DNA from: Martelella radicis
Lineage (GTDB): Bacteria > Pseudomonadota > Alphaproteobacteria > Rhizobiales > Rhizobiaceae
Reading direction: 5' to 3'
NCBI RefSeq assembly: GCF_014196625.1
Contig: NZ_JACIDZ010000006.1
Coordinates: 62,001-126,000 of the forward strand
DNA: 64,000 nt
The position numbers and the translations under genes are program-made. The notes below the pieces were generated by a model. It was not told where the DNA came from. It saw only the letters and a list, made by a program, of their open reading frames with translations, and searched no databases. How positions within the stretch are numbered: the stretch's first letter is position 1; every line of letters starts with the position of its first letter. This document shows, one piece after another, positions 10,057-18,944 of this stretch.

Positions 10057-10078
10057 AAAGCCCCGGCAACGGGGCTTT
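10057..10078 (+). terminator. Terminator after merR
   Basis: AAAGCCCCG (10057-10065), loop GCAA, CGGGGCTTT (10070-10078): a perfect 9-bp stem with a stable tetraloop and a short T tract, 26 nt after the merR stop. It closes the plsX-merR cluster. Confidence 0.75.
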
Positions 10079-10223
10079 GGCATGTCCGTGGCCAGGTCCT
10101 GCATCGGCGTTGATCGTCTTCAAATTCCTGTCTTCACGTCTGCGCTATAGTGTCCGCCAGAGGGTGAATTGCGACTCCCGTATTGCCAAAGCCGCCCCAT
10201 TCTGCTTCCACTTATGGTGGCAA

Positions 10224-10246
10224 TTTCGTATCGTCTCAATACGAAA
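10224..10246. promoter_or_regulatory. Inverted repeat upstream of the H+-ATPase gene
   Basis: TTTCGTAT (10224-10231), 7-nt spacer, ATACGAAA (10239-10246). Perfect 8-bp arms 75 bp before the ATPase start codon. It could be an operator or a leader hairpin; no regulator is identified. Confidence 0.45.
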
Positions 10247-10320
10247 GCCGGTTTCGGGGTGAGTTTGCGGATCGCGGCGGCGGTGCCCGACACGATGCGC
10301 CATGATTTTGGAGAATGATG

Positions 10321-12870
10321 ATGGCGGAGAATGCAGCGGCCAATGACCTGGAGACAATGCCGGTCGATACGGTTCTGGAAAAGCTCGGCGTCGACCCCGA
10401 AAAGGGCCTGAGCGCGACCGAGGCGGAAAAACGCCTCGCGCAGTACGGTCCCAACGCGCTGCCTGAGGAAAAGACCAGCCTGATCAAGAACATCGCCGGT
10501 CACTTCGTCGGCCCGATCGCCTTCATGATCGAGGCGGCCGCGCTGGTGTCGCTGATCCTTGGCGACTGGGGCGACTTCTTCATCATCTTCGGCCTTCTGA
10601 TTTTCAATGCCGGGTTGGAATTCTACCAGGACAGCAAGGCGACAAGCGCGCTTGCCGCGCTGAAGAATTCGCTTGCCCCGCAGGCAACGGCGCTGCGCGA
10701 AGGCAAGTTCGCCGTCATCGACGCGGCGACCCTGGTGCCCGGGGACATCATCAAGATAAGGCTCGGCGGCATCGTGCCCGCCGATGTCCGTCTGGTCTCG
10801 GGCGATTACGTCTCGATCGACCAGGCGGCGTTGACGGGGGAATCCCTACCCGTCAACAAGAAGGTCGGCGATATCGCCTATTCGGGCAGCGTGGTGAAAC
10901 AGGGTGAGATGGCGGCCGTCGTCACCGAAACGGGGTCGGAGACCTTCTTTGGCCGTACGGCCAAGCTTGTTGCCGGCGCGGGCGCCGTCAGCCAGGCGCA
11001 GAAGGCGATGTTCCAGATCGGCAATTTCCTGATCGTGGTGGCGGTCGTGCTGGCCCTGATCATGGTCGCCGTGCAGGTCTATGTCGACATCGTCAAGGCG
11101 GATGACTGGGGCCTTGCCGATGCGCTCGGCATCCTACAATTCGTGCTGGTGCTGCTGGTCGCCTCCATCCCCGTGGCGATGCCGGCGGTGTTTTCCATCA
11201 CCATGGCGCTTGGCGCGCTGGCGTTGTCAAAGGAGAAGGCGATCGTCTCGCGCCTGTCATCCATCGATGAAATGGCGGGCGCCGATATTCTCTGCTCCGA
11301 CAAGACCGGCACGTTGACGAAGAACATCCTGACGCTTGGCGACCCGATTCCGGTTGGCGGGGCGAAGGCCGAGGACATCGTGCTCGCCGGCGCGCTCGCC
11401 TCGCGCGCCGAGGACGGCGACGCGATCGACGGCGCGGTGATCGGCGCGCTTGCAGACAAGGCCGTGCTCGAGCAGTACACGATCGGCAAGTTCACGCCGT
11501 TTGATCCGGTGTCGAAGCGCACCGAGGCGACCGTCACCGGGTCGGACGGCAAGGTGTTCCTGACATCCAAGGGCGCGCCGCATGCGATCGCCCTCCTGGC
11601 CAACGCGGACAAGGCCGTTGCCGATGAGGTCGATGCCCATGTCGCCGAGCTCGGCGCGAAGGGCTATCGCGCGCTTGCTGTCGCCCGCTCCGATGATAGC
11701 GGTGAAAGCTGGACGCTGCTCGGCATCCTGCCGATGTTCGATCCGCCGCGTGACGATTCCAAACAGACGATCGAGAATGTCCGCGCCAAGGGCGTCTCGG
11801 TGAAGATGATCACCGGTGACGATACGGCGATCGCCAAGGAAACGGCGCGCCAGCTTGGTCTTGGCACCAATATCCTGCCGGCTGCGGAAGTCTTTCCCAA
11901 GGACATGGACCCCGACAATGTGCCCGGTCCGATCGCCGCCCGGATCCTTTCGGCAGATGGTTTCGCGCGGGTGTTTCCCGAGCACAAATACGCGATCGTC
12001 AAGACATTCCAGAAGAATGGCCATTTGGTGGCGATGACCGGCGATGGCGTGAACGATGCGCCGGCGCTCAAACAGGCCGATTGCGGCATCGCCGTTTCCG
12101 GCGCCACGGATGCGGCGCGAGGGGCGGCGGCGTTGATCCTGACGGCGCCCGGCCTTTCGGTGATCCAGAATGCCGTCGACGAGGCGCGCCGGATCTTCGG
12201 CCGGATCACCAGCTACACGATCTACCGCGTTGCGTTGACCATGGACATCATGTTCCTTGTGGTGCTGTCGACCATCTTCCTCGGCTTCCAGCCGCTGACG
12301 CCGATCATGATCGTTTTGATGTCGCTTCTGGACGATATTCCGATCATGACGGTGGCTTACGACAATACCAGCGTGTCCGAGCAGCCGATCAGATGGCGCA
12401 TGCCGCATCTCCTGTCGGTCTCCGCGGTCCTGGGATTCGCCTCGATCGTCCAGTCCTTCGGCCTGTTGCTGATGGGCATGGAAGTACTATCGGAACCCGG
12501 ACGTTGGACGGGACTCGGCCTTACCGACCCGGCGCATCTGCAGTCGATGATGTTCCTGCAACTGGTCGCCGGCGGTCATCTTCTGATGCTGGTCAGCCGC
12601 AAGGAGAACTGGTTTACAAAACCGCCCTATCCGGCAAGGCCGCTGTTGATCGCCATCTTCGCCACGCAGCTTGTCGCGGTGCTGATGTGCGGTTTCGGCA
12701 TCATCGTACCCGAAATTCCGTGGAGGCTGATCGGCTTCGTCTGGATCTACCTGATTGCCTGGCTGTTTATCATGGGAATGGTGAGGGTCGGGATCGACCA
12801 TGTTCTTGAGAACCGCAGCGCCCGGCGGGCCATGTCGATCGATGTGGTCAATGAACGGTTGTTCCGCTAG
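10321..12870 (+). CDS. Plasma-membrane-type proton-efflux P-type ATPase
   Basis: 849 residues of the P3A family, related to fungal and plant proton pumps, which uses ATP to export H+. Seen in order: N-terminal cation-ATPase domain (GLSATEAEKRLAQYGPNALPEE), the TGES actuator motif (ALTGESLPV), the phosphorylated Asp327 in SDKTGTLTKN, MITGDDTAIAKE, and the hinge GDGVNDAPALKQAD. The ten-helix membrane topology is typical. Three ATGs stand in a row; 10321 is best placed after GGAG (10310-10313). It is followed at 31 bp by a PPK2 gene. A second ion pump, hppA, lies 8 kb away. Confidence 0.93.
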   Translation: MAENAAANDLETMPVDTVLEKLGVDPEKGLSATEAEKRLAQYGPNALPEEKTSLIKNIAGHFVGPIAFMIEAAALVSLILGDWGDFFIIFGLLIFNAGLEFYQDSKATSALAALKNSLAPQATALREGKFAVIDAATLVPGDIIKIRLGGIVPADVRLVSGDYVSIDQAALTGESLPVNKKVGDIAYSGSVVKQGEMAAVVTETGSETFFGRTAKLVAGAGAVSQAQKAMFQIGNFLIVVAVVLALIMVAVQVYVDIVKADDWGLADALGILQFVLVLLVASIPVAMPAVFSITMALGALALSKEKAIVSRLSSIDEMAGADILCSDKTGTLTKNILTLGDPIPVGGAKAEDIVLAGALASRAEDGDAIDGAVIGALADKAVLEQYTIGKFTPFDPVSKRTEATVTGSDGKVFLTSKGAPHAIALLANADKAVADEVDAHVAELGAKGYRALAVARSDDSGESWTLLGILPMFDPPRDDSKQTIENVRAKGVSVKMITGDDTAIAKETARQLGLGTNILPAAEVFPKDMDPDNVPGPIAARILSADGFARVFPEHKYAIVKTFQKNGHLVAMTGDGVNDAPALKQADCGIAVSGATDAARGAAALILTAPGLSVIQNAVDEARRIFGRITSYTIYRVALTMDIMFLVVLSTIFLGFQPLTPIMIVLMSLLDDIPIMTVAYDNTSVSEQPIRWRMPHLLSVSAVLGFASIVQSFGLLLMGMEVLSEPGRWTGLGLTDPAHLQSMMFLQLVAGGHLLMLVSRKENWFTKPPYPARPLLIAIFATQLVAVLMCGFGIIVPEIPWRLIGFVWIYLIAWLFIMGMVRVGIDHVLENRSARRAMSIDVVNERLFR

Positions 12871-12901
12871 TCTTCGCCGGCAAGGTCAGGGAGGTCTGCC
12901 G

Positions 12902-13735
12902 ATGGATTTTCGCGAAAAACTGAGGATCGAGCCCGCAAGCTCCGTCAAGCTTGCCGATATCGATCCGTCCTTTCACGGCAATATCAAGGACAAGGATGAA
13001 GGCAAGGCGGAGCTTTCCGCCGTCCTCGACGAGATTACGCCGCTTCAGGAAAAGCTCTACGCCGAGAAGAAGCACGCGCTGCTGATCGTGCTGCAAGGCA
13101 TCGATGCGGCGGGCAAGGACGGTGTCTGCTGGCATGTGATCCGCGCGATGAACCCGCAGGGCACCTATGTCGCAAGTTTCAAACAGCCGACCGAAACCGA
13201 GAAGGCTCATGACTTCCTCTGGCGCGTGCATCAGCGCACGCCGGCGCTCGGCCAGGTGGCTGTCTTCAACCGGTCGCATTACGAGGACGTTCTGGTGGCG
13301 CGGGTACACAATCTCGTTCCCGAACGCGTCTGGTCGAAACGCTACCGGCAAATCAACCATTTCGAGGAGTTCCTCTCCGAAAACGGCGTCAGCATCGTCA
13401 AGTTCTTCCTCTATATCTCCAAGGACGAACAGCTTGACCGCTTCGAGAAGCGCCTCGAAGACAAGGAGCGCCAGTGGAAGATTTCCGGCTCGGACTATTC
13501 CGAGCGGGAGCGCTGGGACGATTACATCGCGGCCTATGAGGACATGCTCTCGAAATGCTCGACCGAGCATGCGCCGTGGTATGTGCTTCCGGCCAATCGG
13601 AAATGGTTCCGCAATCTGGCGGCCGCCAAGATCATCCACCAAACCCTCCTCGACATGCAGATCGAGACGCCGACGCCGACGGTCGATCTCGACGAGATCT
13701 ACCGCAAATATCATCACGCCGTGCGCAACGGCTGA
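12902..13735 (+). CDS. Polyphosphate kinase 2 family protein
   Basis: 277 residues of the PPK2 family, which transfers phosphate between polyphosphate and nucleotides. Walker A is GIDAAGKDG (residues 66-74); the lid/Walker B region holds FNRSHYEDVLVARVHNLVP and the C-terminal part KERQWKISGSDYSERERWDDY. The start ATG follows GGGAGG. It lies 31 bp after the H+-ATPase, so co-transcription is likely, which would couple polyphosphate-driven nucleotide supply to an ATP-driven pump; that link is an inference. Confidence 0.9.
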   Translation: MDFREKLRIEPASSVKLADIDPSFHGNIKDKDEGKAELSAVLDEITPLQEKLYAEKKHALLIVLQGIDAAGKDGVCWHVIRAMNPQGTYVASFKQPTETEKAHDFLWRVHQRTPALGQVAVFNRSHYEDVLVARVHNLVPERVWSKRYRQINHFEEFLSENGVSIVKFFLYISKDEQLDRFEKRLEDKERQWKISGSDYSERERWDDYIAAYEDMLSKCSTEHAPWYVLPANRKWFRNLAAAKIIHQTLLDMQIETPTPTVDLDEIYRKYHHAVRNG

Positions 13736-13747
13736 GCTTGCGAAGGC

Positions 13748-13773
13748 TTCCCGGCATGGAGGCATGCCGGGAA
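13748..13773 (+). terminator. Hairpin after PPK2
   Basis: TTCCCGGCATG (13748-13758), loop GAGG, CATGCCGGGAA (13763-13773): a perfect 11-bp stem 12 nt after the PPK2 stop codon. There is no T-run, so it may work as a 3'-end stabiliser or a weak terminator. Confidence 0.55.
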
Positions 13774-13824
13774 TATCTGGGCTCGTGCCCACGTTCTTGC
13801 TACGCTGCGCTGCAGCGACTCTTC

Positions 13825-13855
13825 TTGCTAAAAGTAAAATTTCTGTCACTATAAT
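13825..13855 (+). promoter_or_regulatory. Candidate promoter for the small zinc-ribbon gene
   Basis: A perfect TATAAT at 13850-13855 with TTGCTA at 13825-13830 (19-bp spacer) in a locally AT-rich stretch. It would give a leader of about 145 nt before the small gene at 14007. The spacer is longer than ideal. Confidence 0.35.
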
Positions 13856-14006
13856 GCGATAGGATTGCCTTTTGACTTTGGTTTGGCGTCGTTGCGGCGC
13901 GTCAATTTTCGGTCTTTTGGTCTCCTGGATAATAAGTGCCTTATACCGGTCGGTGTGCGGACCACCATCGCCTTGACGTCGATGCCTCACAGGAGGACGC
14001 GGAAGG

Positions 14007-14177
14007 ATGCGGCTTTTCTACTGCCAATATTGCGGACACCATCTGCGCTTCGGCCCGCCCGTGTGCTCCGCCTGCAGCATGCCCACATCGGCCGTCAATC
14101 GATATCGGTTCTGGGCCAGGGCTCTGATAGCGTTTGCCTTGGGGTCGGTTGCAATCCTGTCGACGATGGTGTTCTGA
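14007..14177 (+). CDS. 56-residue zinc-ribbon membrane protein
   Basis: A small gene reading MRLFYCQYCGHHLRFGPPVC and on to ALGSVAILSTMVF. Four cysteines (residues 6, 9, 20, 23) form a CxxC-x10-CxxC zinc ribbon, followed by a basic linker (NRYRFWARA) and one hydrophobic helix (about 38-56). The ATG has a very good ribosome-binding site, AGGAGG at 13991-13996, ten bases upstream. A perfect TATAAT lies 150 bp upstream. It stands alone between PPK2 and the antiporter. The function is unknown; small zinc-ribbon membrane proteins can act as adaptors, but nothing here proves that. Confidence 0.6.
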   Translation: MRLFYCQYCGHHLRFGPPVCSACSMPTSAVNRYRFWARALIAFALGSVAILSTMVF

Positions 14178-14336
14178 GGACAACGCGGTCAAAGGTGAAA
14201 TAAAACTGCCCTCGCTTGCTGACTTGGGCGCATGATTTCGGCTAAGTTGAATATCTTCAAGGGTTTGGCGAGTGCGCCAGACAAAAGAAGAGATGAGACC
14301 CGGTCGCGCCATGCGTTCAGGTAAGGAGAGTGTGGA

Positions 14337-16931
14337 GTGGAGCTTGCGATCCTCGTCGCAATTGCCGCAGGTATTTTTGCCGTCATCGGGCTGAGCGAAC
14401 CGCTCGCAGCGCGCCTCAGATTGCCGTTTTCCGTGATCCTTGCCGCGATGGGCATCGGCATCGGCATCACCGCCACCTTCTTCTGGCAAACGAGCCTCAC
14501 CAATGCGCTGAACCCGTTGGCGCTTGGAATTCTGAACCTTCCGATCCGGGCGAGTTTCTTTCTCAACGTTTTCCTGCCGCTGCTTGTGTTTCAGGTGGCG
14601 CTCAATATCGATATCAGACGCATGCTGGATGACTGGGTTCCGATCCTGGTTCTGGCCGTGCTCGCGGTTTTCGTTGCCATGCTTGCCGTGGGCTTCGCGC
14701 TTTATCCGGTCGCAGGCCTGCCGCTCGCCGCCTGCCTTCTGGTTGGCGCGATCGTTTCCACCACCGATCCATCGGCCGTTGTTTCCATCTTCAAGGCCAC
14801 GCCTTCCCCCCAAAGGCTGGCGCGCATCGTCGAAGGCGAAAGCCTGCTGAACGATGCGGCTGCGATTGCGCTGTTTTCGCTCTTCCTGGGCTTTGTCACC
14901 GTCAATGTCGCCAATCCGAAGATCGCGCCGGCGCTTGTCACCTTTCCCTGGATTGCCGGCGTGGGCGGCCTGATCGGCGTCGCTGCCGGGCGTTTCGCGG
15001 TCGAAGTGATCGCCCGCATGCCGGATTTTCCGCGTGGCCAGATCTCGGTATCGGTCGCCGTGCCGCTGCTGACATACCTGCTGGCCGAACAGTTTTCCGC
15101 CTCCGGCGTGATTGCCGTGGTTGCCGCCGGGTTGACCATCAACCTGCACATGACCGCCCGCTTCACCCCGGCGCTGAACCTGCAGATGCGTGACACCTGG
15201 GACCTGATCGCCCACTGGGCCGGTTCGCTGATCTTCATTCTCGCCGCCATCCTCATTCCCAAGCTTCTATCGGAATTCGTGCTCTACGACCTGTTCCTGA
15301 TCGTGGTCGTGGTGGTTGCCGCACTCGTCGCCCGAGCGCTCATCCTCTTTGGCGTGTTGCCGGTGCTTGCCTCTCTCAGGCTCTCGCCGAAGATGGAGCG
15401 GCCCTACAGCGTGGCGATCCTCTGGGGCGGGCTTCGCGGCGCGGTCACGCTGGCCCTGGCGCTGGCGGTGACCGAAAACCGCTACGTGCCGCAGGACATC
15501 AAGCATCAGGTCGGCCTGATCGCCACGGGATTCACCCTGTTTACCCTGATCGTGCAGGGCACGACGCTGCGCTGGATCATCCGCAAGCTCAAGCTCGACA
15601 GGCTCAGCCCGCTCGATGTCGCGCTCAGCAACCAGGTGATTGCGGTCGCGTTGCAGAGCGTGCGCGAGCGGGTTTCCGAGACCGCGCGCGATCTCGGCCT
15701 GACCCGTGAGATCGTCCGCGACGAGGCCAAGCGCTTTGCCGAGCGCGTCGATGCCGCCGTGGAGGAGACCGACGCGACCGAACAGCTTCAGGATCGCGAC
15801 CGGATCACGCTCGGCCTTGTCGCGCTGGCCGCCCATGAGCGCGATTCGATCCTTGACGGCTATCGCGACCAGATCATCTCCGCCGACCTTGCCGAGCGTC
15901 TGGTCATCGGCGCCGACATGATCATCGAGGCGACGCGAACCAGCGGGCGCGCCGGATACCGGGCGGCATCGCGCCGGGTCTACGCTACGAACCTGCGCTT
16001 CCGCGTGGCGACGCTGCTGCACAATTATCTCGGCATTGCCAGGCCGCTCGCCAGTCTTCTGGAAGACCGGTTCGATGTTCTCGTGTCCTACAGCATGGTG
16101 CTGCCGCGTCTGGAGCTGTTCATTGACGAACGCATCCGTCGCATCCATGGCCGGCGCGTCGCAGAACTCCTGCACGAACTGCTCAACCGCCGCCTCGAGG
16201 AGGCGCGCCAGGAACTCGAAACCCTCAGGCTGCAATTTCCCGGCTATGCCGAGGAACTGGAGCGGCGGCTGATCCGGCGCACCACGCTGCAGCTGGAGGA
16301 GGGCGAATACGAGGCGCTGGTGGAAGACGGGCTGATCGGCCCCGAACTCCGCGCGACGCTTGGCGCGGATATCGACAAGCGACGGGCGCAACTGAGGGGT
16401 AGGCCGGTTCTCGACCTGAAGCAGCAGAAGCGCGTTGCTGTCGAGGGCTTTGCTGCCTTTTCGGACTTCACCGACAGGGAACGCAAGCTGCTGCGCAAGA
16501 AGATCCGCATCGTCTATGCCGCGCCCGGTCAGCATATCCTGAGGAAGGAGAGCTCGGCCCGCGAGGTTTGGTTCATCGCTGCTGGCACGGTGAATGTCGT
16601 CACCGACGGCGTGAAGCTCCGGCTGACGGAGGGGGACTTGTTCGGTCAGTTCGCCGTTCTGGCCAAGCGCCGACGGCCGATCCAGGTGACGGCGGTGACG
16701 GATTGCACGCTGCTGACGCTGGACGAGCACACCTTCCGCAGCTTCATTGCGCGCGAAGGCGCCTTCCGCCGGGCCGTCATTCAAAGTGCAGCCGAGCGCG
16801 GCGTCATTATTCCGCCGGAGATCTTCGATCGTCCGGCAGAGGAGCAGACAGCCGAGATCCGCTCGATCCTGGTCAAATCCGGTTCGCTCAGGCCGAGGCC
16901 GCAGAGACGGTTCTACCAAAGCGGATTTTGA
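14337..16931 (+). CDS. CPA1-type Na+/H+ antiporter with C-terminal cyclic-nucleotide-domain-like tail
   Basis: 864 residues. Residues 1-420 form a NhaP-like transporter of about 12 helices with the ion-binding segment IVSTTDPSAVVSIFK and EGESLLNDAAAIALFSLFLG. A long helical cytoplasmic part follows (about 425-700). Residues about 705-815 look like a cyclic-nucleotide-binding domain (GQHILRKES-A-EVWFIAAGTVNVV). Its phosphate cassette reads FGQFAVLAKRRRP, with Gln where the ribose-binding Glu is expected, so binding of cAMP is doubtful. The start is GTG, with AAGGAGAG six bases upstream. The architecture resembles SOS1/sperm-type exchangers. Confidence 0.9.
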   Translation: MELAILVAIAAGIFAVIGLSEPLAARLRLPFSVILAAMGIGIGITATFFWQTSLTNALNPLALGILNLPIRASFFLNVFLPLLVFQVALNIDIRRMLDDWVPILVLAVLAVFVAMLAVGFALYPVAGLPLAACLLVGAIVSTTDPSAVVSIFKATPSPQRLARIVEGESLLNDAAAIALFSLFLGFVTVNVANPKIAPALVTFPWIAGVGGLIGVAAGRFAVEVIARMPDFPRGQISVSVAVPLLTYLLAEQFSASGVIAVVAAGLTINLHMTARFTPALNLQMRDTWDLIAHWAGSLIFILAAILIPKLLSEFVLYDLFLIVVVVVAALVARALILFGVLPVLASLRLSPKMERPYSVAILWGGLRGAVTLALALAVTENRYVPQDIKHQVGLIATGFTLFTLIVQGTTLRWIIRKLKLDRLSPLDVALSNQVIAVALQSVRERVSETARDLGLTREIVRDEAKRFAERVDAAVEETDATEQLQDRDRITLGLVALAAHERDSILDGYRDQIISADLAERLVIGADMIIEATRTSGRAGYRAASRRVYATNLRFRVATLLHNYLGIARPLASLLEDRFDVLVSYSMVLPRLELFIDERIRRIHGRRVAELLHELLNRRLEEARQELETLRLQFPGYAEELERRLIRRTTLQLEEGEYEALVEDGLIGPELRATLGADIDKRRAQLRGRPVLDLKQQKRVAVEGFAAFSDFTDRERKLLRKKIRIVYAAPGQHILRKESSAREVWFIAAGTVNVVTDGVKLRLTEGDLFGQFAVLAKRRRPIQVTAVTDCTLLTLDEHTFRSFIAREGAFRRAVIQSAAERGVIIPPEIFDRPAEEQTAEIRSILVKSGSLRPRPQRRFYQSGF

Positions 16932-17057
16932 CCGAGGCAGCGTTGCTGCCGGCTTGAATGTCGCGGGGTTTGCTGATCTGTTCCGGGCCTTCCGGCGCAA
17001 ATTTCCGGTTTTTGGTTTGGATCGTCAAATTGCCTCTTGCGCGCCCGGCATCGAAAG

Positions 17058-17063
17058 TCTAAT
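17058..17063 (+). promoter_or_regulatory. Possible -10 box for tRNA-Pro
   Basis: TCTAAT 24 bases before the tRNA, with TTGCGC at 17037-17042 as a possible -35 (15-bp spacer). Weak, but placed as expected for a tRNA promoter. Confidence 0.25.
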
Positions 17064-17086
17064 GGGGACGGGCCGTTATGGCTGGT

Positions 17087-17163
<77 letters not shown>

Positions 17164-17272
17164 TTTTATATTGGACGCAAGGCGTCTGTAATAAGTCCTT
17201 TGTCCCCCAGGCATTGGGCTTTTTTTGTCACTGCAATAGGCTAATCTCCCAAGGAATTTTGGGGAGTTTGAA

Positions 17273-17830
17273 ATGGCCAAGTGTAGAAAATGCGGTGACG
17301 CGATTCCATTCATGGACAATCGTTACTCTGGCTTGTGCTCCAAGTGTTACACGGAGAAAGAACGTCGAATTCACCAGGCGCTGGACAGCGTGAATGCCAA
17401 ACGCGATTCTGCAATAATAGACGAGTATCGTTCGACTGGTCAGATTGCCGACAGAAGCAATATGCCGAAGGCGTTGTTTGATGAGATCCTTGATTCGCTG
17501 ATTTTAACTAACGGAGAGTCTGTTCCTGGGCGAGAAGTGTCTCAAGTAATAGACATTGTCGGAGCAGAAGTGGCCTATGGTCTAAATTTCTTCAAAGACA
17601 TCGCTAACTCTATGAGAGACTTAGTAGGAGGGCGTTCGGATACAATACAGCGAGCAACATCTGATGGCAGACAGGCATGCCTTGACGAGATAAGATCAAA
17701 AGCTGCTAGGTTAGAAGCTGATGCGGTCATATCAGTGCGTTTCGAGTTTAGTCAGTTGAACCTTGGGGTGGGTACGAGTGGTATTTTTCTGATTGTTGCG
17801 ACAGGAACAGCCGTAAAGCTAAAGCGCTAA
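17273..17830 (+). CDS. YbjQ/DUF74-like protein with N-terminal zinc ribbon
   Basis: 185 residues. The N-terminus has four cysteines (4, 7, 22, 25) in CRKCGDA...GLCSKC, a zinc ribbon. The C-terminal half has the YbjQ-type heavy-metal-binding fold pattern: [20 protein letters not shown], then [22 protein letters not shown] and TGTAVKL. Base composition and codon use differ from the neighbours: TTA, ATA, AGA and TCT codons are frequent in an otherwise GC-rich window. Placed directly after tRNA-Pro, it looks like a horizontally gained gene. No integrase or repeated tRNA end is seen. Confidence 0.8.
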   Translation: MAKCRKCGDAIPFMDNRYSGLCSKCYTEKERRIHQALDSVNAKRDSAIIDEYRSTGQIADRSNMPKALFDEILDSLILTNGESVPGREVSQVIDIVGAEVAYGLNFFKDIANSMRDLVGGRSDTIQRATSDGRQACLDEIRSKAARLEADAVISVRFEFSQLNLGVGTSGIFLIVATGTAVKLKR

Positions 17831-17979
17831 CTATCGTTGATAGATATCAAGAAAGTTTCCGATCGATCACTCGCACGTCGTATCTGAGTGCGGTAATTTT
17901 CAACTTAACAAAAAAGCTTTAGAAGTCGCTTGAGAGCAACCGGAACGGGCACCGCCCGCTTCAGTGAGGGAGAAGAACG

Positions 17980-18924
17980 ATGGATGACGCCGTCAAGGGC
18001 TGCTGTGCCGTCTCGCGCAATGCAGGAGAGCCGGCGCCCGCCTCTGCGCCCGCCGCCGCGCCTTTCGTTGCCGGCGAGCGCTCCAATGCGATCTTCATTC
18101 CCGGCGGACGCAGCCATGTGGGCATGGACAACCCTGTCATCCCGCTCGACGGCGAAGGCCCGGCGCGCAGCGTCAAACTCAATGCCTATCTGCTGGAAGC
18201 CCAGACCGTGACGATCGGCCGCTTTGCCGATTTCGTCGCCGCGACTGGCTTTGTCAGCGAAGCGGAGCGGTTCGGCTGGTCGGCCGTTTTCGCCGGGCTT
18301 CTGCCCGCCGATACCGAGGTGACGGGCAACGCGCCATCGACGCCCTGGTGGGTGCGCATCGACGGCGCAAGCTGGCGGCAGCCGGAAGGGCCGGGGAGTT
18401 CGATCGAAGACCGGCTCGAGCATCCGGTCACCCAGGTCTCTCACGCCGATGCGCTGGCCTTCGCCGATTGGGTTGGCGGCAGGCTTCCGAGCGAGGCGGA
18501 ATGGGAGCGCGCGGCCCATGGCGGCGTGCGCGGCCGAAAATTTGCCTGGGGCGATGACGAGCCGGATGACGAGACCATTTTCTGCAATATCTGGCAGGGC
18601 ACGTTCCCGCATACCAACACCATGGCCGACGGCTATATGGGGACAGCGCCGGCACGCTCGTTCGAGCCGAACGAAGGCGGGTTCTACAACATGGCCGGCA
18701 ATGTCTGGGAATGGACGGCCGATCCCTATCGCATCCGCTCGCTGTCGCGCCACGCCAAGAAGCGCAATGCCGATGCGGTCGCAGCCGGCGAGCGGCTGTT
18801 GAAGGGCGGGTCCTTCCTCTGCCACATTTCCTATTGCTATCGCTACCGGATTGCCGCCCGCATGGCGCTCACGCCCGACAGTGCGGCGAGCAATGTCGGC
18901 TTTCGCGTCGCCTATGACGCGTGA
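17980..18924 (+). CDS. Formylglycine-generating enzyme (SUMF1/FGE family)
   Basis: 314 residues with the FGE-sulfatase fold. FGE oxidises a cysteine in sulfatases to the catalytic formylglycine, using copper and O2. The active-site cysteines are both present: Cys281 and Cys286 in LCHISYCYRYR, matching the human pair. Other family marks are FIPGG-S-VGMD, RLPSEAEWERAA-GG, FAWGDD, NMAGNVWEWT and the terminal SAASNVGFRVAYD. The N-terminus carries an extra CC pair (residues 8-9). The start ATG follows GAGGGAGAAGAACG. No sulfatase is encoded in this window. It is convergent with the ClC gene, 20 bp apart. Confidence 0.92.
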   Translation: MDDAVKGCCAVSRNAGEPAPASAPAAAPFVAGERSNAIFIPGGRSHVGMDNPVIPLDGEGPARSVKLNAYLLEAQTVTIGRFADFVAATGFVSEAERFGWSAVFAGLLPADTEVTGNAPSTPWWVRIDGASWRQPEGPGSSIEDRLEHPVTQVSHADALAFADWVGGRLPSEAEWERAAHGGVRGRKFAWGDDEPDDETIFCNIWQGTFPHTNTMADGYMGTAPARSFEPNEGGFYNMAGNVWEWTADPYRIRSLSRHAKKRNADAVAAGERLLKGGSFLCHISYCYRYRIAARMALTPDSAASNVGFRVAYDA

Positions 18925-18944
18925 GCCTTCGTCTGAAACGTGTC

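Noticed and set aside
13865-14203. 112-codon frame with TTG start overlapping the zinc-ribbon gene
   Set aside because: No ribosome-binding site and no family; the zinc-ribbon frame in the other phase is far better supported.
15267-17000. 577-codon minus-strand frame across the antiporter
   Set aside because: Shadow frame of the antiporter gene, with no family pattern.
17164-17979. Attachment site repeat of tRNA-Pro
   Set aside because: No second copy of the tRNA 3' end was found after the AT-rich gene, and no integrase is present.
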